From an uncultured Collinsella sp. (GTDB taxonomy: Bacteria; Actinomycetota; Coriobacteriia; Coriobacteriales; Coriobacteriaceae), in contig CABUDZ010000085.1 in assembly GCA_902490445.1 (NCBI GenBank), positions 1-8,839 of the forward strand: 8,839 nucleotides of DNA. The letters are read 5' to 3'. Positions 1-5,457 of this stretch are shown one piece after another. The notes beneath the pieces were generated by a model that was given only the letters and a program-made list of their open reading frames with translations, was not told where the DNA came from and did no database searches. The first letter of the stretch is position 1; every line of letters begins with the position of its first letter. Position numbers and translations under genes: made by a program.

Positions 1-922
1 ACAGGGCGACGTTGTCGAAGGCGACCTGGGCGTTGGACTTCACGACGCGCGACAGACCGCAGACCTTCTCCATGGTGATGGGGTTGCGCTTGTGCGGCAT
101 GGCGGAGCTGCCCTTTTGGCCCTTGCGGAAGGGCTCCTCGGCCTCGAGTGTATCGGTCTTCTGCAGGTTGCGGACCTCGGTCGCGATGCGCTCGCAGGTG
201 GCCGCTGTAGTGGCAAGCACGCCGGCAAGATAGGCGTGGTGATCGCGGCTGATGACCTGCGTGGACAGCGGGTCGTGAACCAGACCCAGGTGCTCACAGA
301 CGTACTCCTCGACGAACGGCTCGATGGAGCTGTAGGTGCCGACGGCACCGGAGATGGCACCGAAGGCAACGTTCTTGCGAGCATCCTCAAGACGATCAAG
401 GTCGCGCTTGAGTTCCCATGCCCAAGAGCCAAACTTCATGCCGAAGGTCATCGGCTCAGCATGGATGCCATGGGTGCGTCCGGCGCAGAGCGTATTGCGC
501 TCCTCGAAGGCGCGGCGCTTGCAGATCACGCCGAGCTTCTTGACGTCCTCGATAATCAGGTCACACGCCTGAGTAAGCTGATAGCACAGAGCAGTATCAC
601 CCAGGTCGGAGCTGGTCATACCGTAGTGAACCCAGCGACTAGGCTTGGGCTCGCCCTCGGGAACATCGGCGTCGATATATTCCTTCATGTTGGTCAGGAA
701 GGCGATGACATCGTGGCGCGTGACCTCCTCGATCTCATCGACCTTCGCCTTCTCAAAGTTGGCATGGTCGCGGATCCACTGGGCTTCGTCTTTAGAAATG
801 CCGATCTTGCCGAGCTCCGCCTGGGCCTCGCAGGCCAGAACCTCGATCTCCTGCCAAATGGCATACTTGTTCTCGAGGGAGAAGATATGTCCCATCTCCG
901 GGCGGGTATAGCGATCGATCAT
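1..922 (-). CDS. purB: Adenylosuccinate lyase, N-terminal 307 codons (3' end outside window)
   Basis: PurB catalyses two fumarate-releasing steps of purine synthesis: SAICAR to AICAR, and adenylosuccinate to AMP. It is a soluble cytoplasmic homotetramer of the fumarase/aspartase superfamily. The minus strand reads MIDRYTRPEMGHIF from an ATG at 922-920 and stays open to the left edge. Visible hallmarks are WVHYGMTSSD (residues 97-106), RTHGIHAEP (149-157, with His151 at the general-acid position of the B. subtilis enzyme), SGAVGTY (191-197) and the superfamily signature GSSAMPHKRNP (271-281), whose second Ser (Ser273) is the catalytic base on the mobile loop. The usual length is about 430-480 residues, so roughly a third is missing beyond base 1. 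The start is supported by AGGAG at 932-928. No sign of damage. Recognition of the family is certain from the residues seen; the role is established for the family. Confidence 0.97.
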   Translation of the reverse strand, partial: MIDRYTRPEMGHIFSLENKYAIWQEIEVLACEAQAELGKIGISKDEAQWIRDHANFEKAKVDEIEEVTRHDVIAFLTNMKEYIDADVPEGEPKPSRWVHYGMTSSDLGDTALCYQLTQACDLIIEDVKKLGVICKRRAFEERNTLCAGRTHGIHAEPMTFGMKFGSWAWELKRDLDRLEDARKNVAFGAISGAVGTYSSIEPFVEEYVCEHLGLVHDPLSTQVISRDHHAYLAGVLATTAATCERIATEVRNLQKTDTLEAEEPFRKGQKGSSAMPHKRNPITMEKVCGLSRVVKSNAQVAFDNVAL

Positions 923-927
923 AGCGG

Positions 928-972
928 CTCCTTTTTGGTTATTGGCACGTTGGTCGTAACTCAACCATTGTA
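928..972 (-). promoter_or_regulatory. purB ribosome binding site and probable -10 element
   Basis: Reading the minus strand, AGGAG (932-928) sits five bases before the purB ATG. A TACAAT hexamer at 972-967 is a good -10 candidate and would give a leader of roughly 35-40 nt. No convincing -35 hexamer is present at the right distance, so the promoter part is tentative while the ribosome binding site is firm. No purine-riboswitch-like leader fits in this short space. Confidence 0.5.
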
Positions 973-1024
973 CCGTGCGCGGGTGCGAGTATGGGCAGCA
1001 GGCATTAACCTAACATTTTGGAAT

Positions 1025-1076
1025 TGGAGCGGGCATGGGGACATCCGCGTATTTGCTTCGCAAATCCGCACCGGCT
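1025..1076. repeat. Palindromic repeat, copy A, with tRNA-Gly 3'-end-like start
   Basis: This 52-bp unit matches copy B (1156-1207) at 49 of 52 positions, with copy starts 131 bp apart. It begins TGGAGCGGGCATGGGGAC, which differs at two positions from the 3' end of the tRNA-Gly gene as it appears on the plus strand. Its centre is a perfect hairpin, ATTTGC-TTC-GCAAAT (1051-1065), extended by GCG/CGC after one mismatch. The unit ends in CCGGCT. It is read here as an interspersed palindromic repeat; its family is not known to me. Confidence 0.8.
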
Positions 1077-1155
1077 GCGGTCGATCTCCTCGGATTCACG
1101 GAGACGATGGGGAAGACTTTGTTGAATTGGCCGTCCCAAGGTCTCCCGCGCTCGA

Positions 1156-1207
1156 TGGAGCGGGCAACGGGACGTCCGCGTATTTGCTTCGCAAATCCGC
1201 ACCGGCT
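1156..1207. repeat. Palindromic repeat, copy B, with exact 18-bp tRNA-Gly 3' end
   Basis: Second copy of the 52-bp unit. Its first 18 bases, TGGAGCGGGCAACGGGAC, are identical to bases 1347-1364, which are the CCA-bearing 3' end and part of the T-arm of the adjacent tRNA-Gly. The central hairpin ATTTGC-TTC-GCAAAT lies at 1182-1196. Exact sharing with the tRNA end resembles the direct repeat left by tRNA-targeted integration, or a repeat that captured a tRNA end. No integrase is visible in the window. Confidence 0.8.
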
Positions 1208-1208
1208 T

Positions 1209-1259
1209 CAGGCGCCTGCCGGCGCCTTCGCTTGCTCGCTACAAACGCTTCGCGTTTGT
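1209..1259. repeat. Cluster of inverted repeats
   Basis: Two compact hairpins lie side by side. GGCGCC-TGCC-GGCGCC occupies 1211-1226; it includes the 10-bp palindrome CAGGCGCCTG at 1209-1218. ACAAACGC-TTC-GCGTTTGT at 1241-1259 has an 8-bp perfect stem. The second uses the same TTC loop closed by C-G as the hairpins in repeat copies A and B, suggesting that all belong to one family of palindromic elements. Function unknown. Confidence 0.7.
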
Positions 1260-1274
1260 TTTACGCTCGCACCC

Positions 1275-1296
1275 TGGCGGGTTCGAGTCCCGGCGC
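1275..1296 (+). pseudogene. Orphan tRNA T-arm fragment (plus strand)
   Basis: The plus strand contains GCGGGTTCGAGTCCCG (1277-1292), a textbook T-arm with TTCGAGT loop. It is the exact reverse complement of the T-arm of the tRNA-Gly gene (1359-1374). Upstream bases 1222-1226 (GCGCC) could pair with 1292-1296 (GGCGC) across 75 nt, but there is no D-arm, the central hairpin has only a 3-nt loop, and no CCA follows. I call it a tRNA-derived remnant, not a functional tRNA. Confidence 0.55.
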
Positions 1297-1303
1297 TTTA
1301 TTG

Positions 1304-1338
1304 AAAAAAGCACGGCACCGGAACGGTGTCGTGCTTTT
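1304..1338 (-). terminator. Strong bidirectional intrinsic terminator downstream of tRNA-Gly
   Basis: A 15-bp stem (1306-1320 with 1324-1338) contains one G-U pair and closes on a GAA loop (minus-strand TTC). On the minus strand it is followed by a six-T run and lies just after the CCA end of tRNA-Gly, so it should end that transcript. On the plus strand the stem ends in TTTT and is followed by further T-rich sequence, so it can work both ways. Confidence 0.9.
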
Positions 1339-1346
1339 ACTTTTTC

Positions 1347-1421
1347 TGGAGCGGGCAACGGGACTCGAACCCGCGAGTGTCAGCTTGGGAAGCTGATGCC
1401 TTACCACTTGGCGATGCCCGC
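1347..1421 (-). tRNA. tRNA-Gly, anticodon CCC, CCA encoded
   Basis: On the minus strand a complete cloverleaf can be folded. It has a perfect 7-bp acceptor GCGGGCA/TGCCCGC, a D-arm GCC-AAGTGGTAA-GGC, an anticodon arm TCAGC-TTCCCAA-GCTGA, a five-base variable loop, a T-arm GCGGG-TTCGAGT-CCCGT with a terminal G-U pair, a discriminator T and an encoded CCA (1349-1347). The anticodon loop TTCCCAA gives anticodon CCC, which reads GGG glycine codons. The body is 72 nt plus CCA. It is transcribed from its own promoter at 1435-1464 and stopped by the terminator at 1304-1338. A matching 3'-end fragment recurs in repeat copy B. Confidence 0.97.
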
Positions 1422-1434
1422 TTGTGTGTTGGCT

Positions 1435-1464
1435 AGTATAACGCGGTTGTCTTGTTCGATACAA
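1435..1464 (-). promoter_or_regulatory. tRNA-Gly promoter
   Basis: On the minus strand TTGTAT (1464-1459) and TATACT (1440-1435) are separated by 18 bp, a good sigma-70-type pair. The expected start is about 7 nt before the mature 5' end of the tRNA. Placement and quality fit a strong stable-RNA promoter. Confidence 0.75.
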
Positions 1465-1718
1465 GGGTGGTGATACTTGTTTTAGCTGTGGAGATTCGTT
1501 TGAAAATCGCGTCAATTGTGGAGATGAGGACCTTTGACCTCCTGTTCTCCCTATCTTCTACCTGCGCTTTTGCTTGATTGTTGTATTTGAGCTCAATTTG
1601 TCAGGAATTGGGCAAGCTTTTGGTCAGGCTCCGGTACTTACCCGCATGAACCTCGGGGGTAGCCTCATCCTACGCGTCGCAGCCTCCCCGTGCGGCGCAC
1701 GAGGGATAAGGAGCAGCC
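1465..1718 (+). promoter_or_regulatory. Upstream and leader region of the adhesin gene, with predicted RNA structure
   Basis: No gene is visible in this 254-bp stretch. A weak promoter candidate is TTGACC (1534-1539) with TCTACC (1557-1562) at 17 bp. TTGAGCTCAA (1587-1596) is a perfect 10-bp palindrome and a possible operator. Further down, GGCT (1627-1630) and ACCC (1640-1643) can pair with GGGT (1657-1660) and AGCC (1661-1664), forming an 8-bp helix with a 9-nt bulge. A second hairpin (1685-1706) ends two bases before the ribosome binding site. The arrangement could be a regulatory leader; it matches no riboswitch consensus I know. Confidence 0.4.
1685..1713 (+). promoter_or_regulatory. Hairpin abutting the adhesin ribosome binding site
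   Basis: TCCC-CGTGC (1685-1693) pairs with GCACG-A-GGGA (1697-1706) around a GGC loop with one bulged A. AAGGAG follows at 1708-1713, five bases before the ATG at 1719, and sets the start. A stem this close to the ribosome binding site could influence initiation, but this is inferred from position only. Confidence 0.55.
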
Positions 1719-4700
1719 ATGTCCAACGCACCCACGCACTCTGTCCACAGCGCAATCGCAACAGGCCCGCTGCTCCTGCTCCTCTTCCTGCTTTTCGGCT
1801 GCCTGGCACCGGGAGCCGCATTTGCCGTCGATGGCTACGACCAGCTCGGCTTCCGCACTATTAGCGATGATTGTGGGCCCTTCTTCATCGGCAAGTATGA
1901 AGCTCAAGACGCCTCGATTGCCTACTGCATGAACCAGGAGCGCCCCGGCCCCACCAAGCCGGGCGGCCCATGGCTCAACTTTGATCAAGGCTGGGTGTGG
2001 CTCGACGACGAGTTCGCGGCAATCGTTTGTCACGGATATCCTACCGCCACGTCGTTTGGCGGTTACCATCTTTCACCAGATCGCGCCCGCGCCGCCACCC
2101 AGCTTGCCGTATGGATGCTCAACGGCACTACCCATGTCGACGGCACCTACTCCTACACGACCGCTCAGGGCAAAACCAAGAGTGGACACTTTACCGCCGA
2201 CAATGAAGTCGTGGCGGCTGCGCGATGGCTCCACGACAGCGCAAAATCAGGAAGCATCAAAGCCGCTCCGCACCGCGCGCGGCGCTATCTAGGAGCCGTA
2301 TCGGGCGGCAGCAAACGTCAAGACATGCTCTATGTACTGCCGGCGGTCTCTGTTTCCTTCCAAAAGCAGTCTGCAAACGCTGCCATTACCAGCGGAAACA
2401 ATACTTATCAGTTTGACGGGGCAACATTCGATGTTTTTGAGAGCGCCAGCGGCGCGCGTGTCGGCACCATCCAGATGGACAGCAACGGTCGAGCGCAGGC
2501 AGCACTTCTGCCCAACACGGCATACTACCTAGTTGAAACAAAGGCGCCGGCCGGCTATGTCCCCCGTCGTGATCGCATCGCCTTTACCACGGGGAATGAC
2601 GGTGGACAGGTCGCCGTTGATGAACAACCCGGCACCATCACCCTGCATGTCGTAAAACTCGATGCCGCGACGAATGCCGGACCCCAGGCTGGAGCTTCAC
2701 TTGCGGGAGCAGAGTTCACGTGCGTGTCGCAATCCACCCCCGGATGGGCGCAAACCCTCACAACCGATGAAAGCGGTCGAGCTACCCTCACCGATGTCCC
2801 CCTAGGAACCTTTACCATCTATGAGTCAAAAGCCCCCGAGGGCTACCTGCCAGCCAACGACAGCTGGTCCTATACCGTTGGAGCCGACCAGCTCGGTGAT
2901 TCAGGCGTGGTCGAGATCGAATCGCGCGTTTCCGATATCCCCATTGCGTTTGACCTTGAGATTTCCAAATTCAAGGACTACGGCAATAGCGATCAATCCG
3001 GCCTGGAGCAGCCGGCAGGAGGTGTTGTCTTTGAGGTTGTCAGCAACAGCTCTCAGCAGGTTGTTGGCACACTGACCACAAACATCTATGGCTTTGCCTC
3101 CACCAAAGATCAGTCAGAAGCATGGTTCGGCGCAGGCAAGCGACCCGCCGGTGTCCACGGAGCCATCCCATACGACCGCGCCGGCTACACCGTTCGCGAG
3201 GTTCCGGAAACCGTCCCCGAGGGTTTTAAACGTGCAGGGGAATGGACCGTCGGGGCCAAGCAGATTTCCGACGGCGCCGAGCTTCAATATATCGTGGACA
3301 ACCACGCTCTGTCGACGCATCTCCAGATTGTAAAACGCGATGCCCAAACAGGCGCTTCTGTTCCGCTAGCCGGATTCACCTTCCAACTCCTCGACAGCAA
3401 TCACAAACCTGTCTCACAAACATGCTGGTATCCAGCACATAATGTAATGGACACCTTTACGACTGACGCGACCGGCACCGTCACACTGCCCGAATCGCTC
3501 GTGCCGGGCACCTATTATGTACGCGAAACTTCGGCCAAAGAGCCCTATCTTGTCGGTGAAGAGATCGAGGTAAACATACCCGCCGACATGAACCTAACGC
3601 CCATTGCAATCGCCTCGTATTATGACCACGCCGCGACCGGAAACATCAGGATCGTTAAAACCGATGCCGTAGACGGCAGCAGCCTCGCGGGCGCCATCTT
3701 TGAGATCCGTGCCTCGGGTGATATCGTGCGCCCCGATGGTAGCATTGCCGCGCTCGACGGTGAGACCGTCGCGACCATCGCGACGGATGAAACTGGAGAG
3801 GCACGCGCGGACGATCTCCCGCTGGGATCTGGCACCGCACGCTACGAGGTTGTCGAGACTCAAGCGCCGGCAGGCTTCTTACTCGACCGGACGCACCATA
3901 TCGTCGACCTTACCTATGCCGACCAGAAAACACCCGTTGTGGAAGCACGGCTTAACGTATCCGACGATTACACCAAGGTTGATATCTCCAAGGTCGATGC
4001 AAGCGGAGAGCAGGAAGTGAAAGGTGCACAGCTCACCTTATATGGTCCCGATAAAACCGAAATAGACTCCTGGACCTCATCCGATAAGCCACACCGCATC
4101 GAACATCTTGCACCCGGCACCTACTCGTTGCGCGAAACGATGTCTCCGCGGACCTATGACCTTGCCGAGGAGATAACGTTTGAAATAAAGGATACGGGAG
4201 AAGTCCAATCCGTCGCGATGAAGGATGCGCCCATCGAGATCAAAGGACAGGTCGACAAGCGTCAGGAACTTGTCCAACCTATCGGGAAGGGTCTGCTGGC
4301 CAACGGCGATGGTAAAAATCGCGCCGCGACGCAAACCAATACGGACGGACTTTTCTCCTATACCATCGACGCTCGAAACGATTCAGCTACCTGGGTTGAT
4401 GAGTTTACGATTACCGATGATCTTGAGTGTGCCAAAGACGGCACGGCGAGATTCGTCTCAATCGAAACCCCCGTCGCCATCGGCGACCTCAACGGTCTGT
4501 GCAACGTGTGGTATCGCACGACGCCGTTGGACTCGACAGACGTCGATGGGCCGGCAAACGCGACGCTTGACGATGGGCACGAAAATCCTTGGCTTGAGTC
4601 CGACGAAGTAAAAGAGAGTCTGGGTGAGGATTGCCGCCTCGTCGATTACGACGGCTGGCACCTCTGGAAGGCGGATGTCTCGACCACGGAATCCACCACA

Positions 4701-5150
4701 CTCGAGGCGAAAGAACTTGACCTTGCATCCAATACCGTCGTAACGGGCATTCGCATTGAATACGGTGCAGTAGCCGCCGACTTTACGACTCGAAGCGATG
4801 TGGATTCTTGGACCCGTGATGATCTCAAAGATGAGCACGACGACCTTGACGATGCCAAAGCAATCCTTGGCACAGACGCTCGGGGCGCAGCCGTGCACAT
4901 GCAGGCAACGTCGGCTTATACGCCCCAAACCGCACTCACCAACAGCGCGCGCGTCGATCTTTGCCGCAACGGCGGCGGCGATAAACTTGAGTCACATGAC
5001 GAGGACCGTGTCACTCAACGCTGTACCCTACCGCAGGACCTACCGGCAACAGGATCAGTTCCCATCGCCGCCTGCATCACCGCGCTTCTGACCTCGGGTG
5101 CCGCAGCCCTATGGTTCGCTCGCCTTAGGTCGATCCCAAAGAACCGCTAG
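1719..5150 (+). CDS. LPXTG-anchored SpaA-type adhesin with N-terminal thioester domain
   Basis: A 1143-residue cell-wall-anchored surface protein, probably binding host ligand covalently. Residues 1-36 are a signal peptide with a Leu-rich core ending AAFA. Residues about 37-195 resemble the thioester (TED/TQxA) domain: Cys70 in AYCMNQ and Gln128 in TQLAVW are the expected cross-link pair, with HGYPT (105-109) between them. Six SpaA/CnaB domains follow. Each has an early Lys and a late Glu positioned for an intramolecular isopeptide bond: Lys216/Glu273, Lys313/Glu369, Lys417/Glu494, Lys539/Glu603, Lys647/Glu713, Lys758/Glu806. Three carry clear ETKAPAGY-type motifs. Residues 838-1100 form a different, Asp-rich and Cys-containing region with a possible CnaA/DUF11-like start (YTIDARNDS). 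The tail is LPATG (1108-1112), a membrane helix (about 1114-1134) and basic RLRSIPKNR. The gene stands alone and no sortase is nearby. The architecture suggests a pilus-tip or stalk adhesin rather than a polymerising shaft pilin, as I see no clear pilin motif. Confidence 0.95.
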   Translation: MSNAPTHSVHSAIATGPLLLLLFLLFGCLAPGAAFAVDGYDQLGFRTISDDCGPFFIGKYEAQDASIAYCMNQERPGPTKPGGPWLNFDQGWVWLDDEFAAIVCHGYPTATSFGGYHLSPDRARAATQLAVWMLNGTTHVDGTYSYTTAQGKTKSGHFTADNEVVAAARWLHDSAKSGSIKAAPHRARRYLGAVSGGSKRQDMLYVLPAVSVSFQKQSANAAITSGNNTYQFDGATFDVFESASGARVGTIQMDSNGRAQAALLPNTAYYLVETKAPAGYVPRRDRIAFTTGNDGGQVAVDEQPGTITLHVVKLDAATNAGPQAGASLAGAEFTCVSQSTPGWAQTLTTDESGRATLTDVPLGTFTIYESKAPEGYLPANDSWSYTVGADQLGDSGVVEIESRVSDIPIAFDLEISKFKDYGNSDQSGLEQPAGGVVFEVVSNSSQQVVGTLTTNIYGFASTKDQSEAWFGAGKRPAGVHGAIPYDRAGYTVREVPETVPEGFKRAGEWTVGAKQISDGAELQYIVDNHALSTHLQIVKRDAQTGASVPLAGFTFQLLDSNHKPVSQTCWYPAHNVMDTFTTDATGTVTLPESLVPGTYYVRETSAKEPYLVGEEIEVNIPADMNLTPIAIASYYDHAATGNIRIVKTDAVDGSSLAGAIFEIRASGDIVRPDGSIAALDGETVATIATDETGEARADDLPLGSGTARYEVVETQAPAGFLLDRTHHIVDLTYADQKTPVVEARLNVSDDYTKVDISKVDASGEQEVKGAQLTLYGPDKTEIDSWTSSDKPHRIEHLAPGTYSLRETMSPRTYDLAEEITFEIKDTGEVQSVAMKDAPIEIKGQVDKRQELVQPIGKGLLANGDGKNRAATQTNTDGLFSYTIDARNDSATWVDEFTITDDLECAKDGTARFVSIETPVAIGDLNGLCNVWYRTTPLDSTDVDGPANATLDDGHENPWLESDEVKESLGEDCRLVDYDGWHLWKADVSTTESTTLEAKELDLASNTVVTGIRIEYGAVAADFTTRSDVDSWTRDDLKDEHDDLDDAKAILGTDARGAAVHMQATSAYTPQTALTNSARVDLCRNGGGDKLESHDEDRVTQRCTLPQDLPATGSVPIAACITALLTSGAAALWFARLRSIPKNR

Positions 5151-5157
5151 CACGATG

Positions 5158-5196
5158 AAAAAAGCGGGCGAGCCAGTCCCCCGGCTCGCCCGCTTT
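5158..5196. terminator. Bidirectional terminator between convergent genes
   Basis: A perfect 14-bp GC-rich stem (5161-5174 with 5183-5196) encloses an 8-nt loop. On the minus strand it is followed by six T, ideal for ending the transcript of the 72-residue protein gene. On the plus strand only a short T run follows, but the stem begins just after the adhesin stop at 5150, so it probably serves both. Confidence 0.9.
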
Positions 5197-5217
5197 CAAT
5201 CATTTAAATCGCCGTAT

Positions 5218-5436
5218 CTACTCTGCAGACGAAGATCCACCATCAACGATTGCCTGCTCGGACTCAGGAATCCCATCGGCACCCGTGCTCTGTTCTTGCT
5301 CCACCTCTTCGCTGATTGCGGAGGCAGGGGTCGAGCCCTTCGCACCCACGATGTAGGCAGCCCCAAATCCTAACGCAATGGCAATCAAGGTCAAAATCAC
5401 GTAGACAGGCCAATGGCGCTTAATATACGAAAACAC
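5218..5436 (-). CDS. Small single-pass membrane protein, function unknown
   Basis: A 72-residue protein I do not recognise. It starts with GTG at 5436-5434, supported by AAGGAG at 5447-5442, six bases away; no in-frame ATG gives a better start. The N-terminus MFSYIKRHW is basic and should stay in the cytoplasm. One membrane helix follows at about residues 10-31. The remaining 40 residues are acidic, Ser/Gly-rich and probably disordered outside the membrane (for example EEVEQEQ, then SSSAE at the end). The gap to the stop of the upstream M28-like gene is 21 bases, so the two are likely one operon, with the terminator at 5158-5196 ending it. It may be an accessory subunit or membrane partner of the M28-like protein, but this rests on position only. 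Confidence 0.82.
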   Translation of the reverse strand: MFSYIKRHWPVYVILTLIAIALGFGAAYIVGAKGSTPASAISEEVEQEQSTGADGIPESEQAIVDGGSSSAE

Positions 5437-5457
5437 GTTGACTCCTTAGAGCTCCGT

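Larger units (their letters stand above)
923..1346. other. 424-bp gene-free region between purB and tRNA-Gly
   Basis: No convincing coding sequence lies here on either strand. The open frames crossing it have no family match and no suitable ribosome binding site. The stretch holds the purB promoter region, two 52-bp direct repeats that start with tRNA-Gly 3'-end sequence, several perfect inverted repeats, a plus-strand T-arm fragment and a bidirectional terminator, each listed separately. The density of palindromes and tRNA-derived fragments suggests a small repeat-insertion or recombination site rather than decayed coding DNA. Confidence 0.7.

Noticed and set aside
1025..1207. CRISPR array from two similar repeats
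   Set aside because: Only two copies, an unequal layout with a 79-bp gap, internal tRNA sequence and no cas genes.
1222..1296. Complete plus-strand tRNA suggested by a T-arm and GCGCC/GGCGC ends 75 nt apart
   Set aside because: No D-arm, a 3-nt central loop instead of a seven-base anticodon loop, a mismatched T-stem base and no CCA. Treated as a remnant.
92..1396. Long plus-strand open frame across purB, the repeat region and tRNA-Gly
   Set aside because: It is antisense to unmistakable purB codons and then runs through repeats, a terminator and a tRNA; no family resemblance or ribosome binding site.
1620..1718. c-di-GMP class I riboswitch in the adhesin leader
   Set aside because: The conserved GACGCAAAG-type core and receptor elements are missing.
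1794..1802. Lipobox-like LFGC in the adhesin signal peptide
   Set aside because: Phe at the -2 position does not fit a typical lipobox, a signal peptidase I site (AFA) follows, and the protein has an LPATG anchor.
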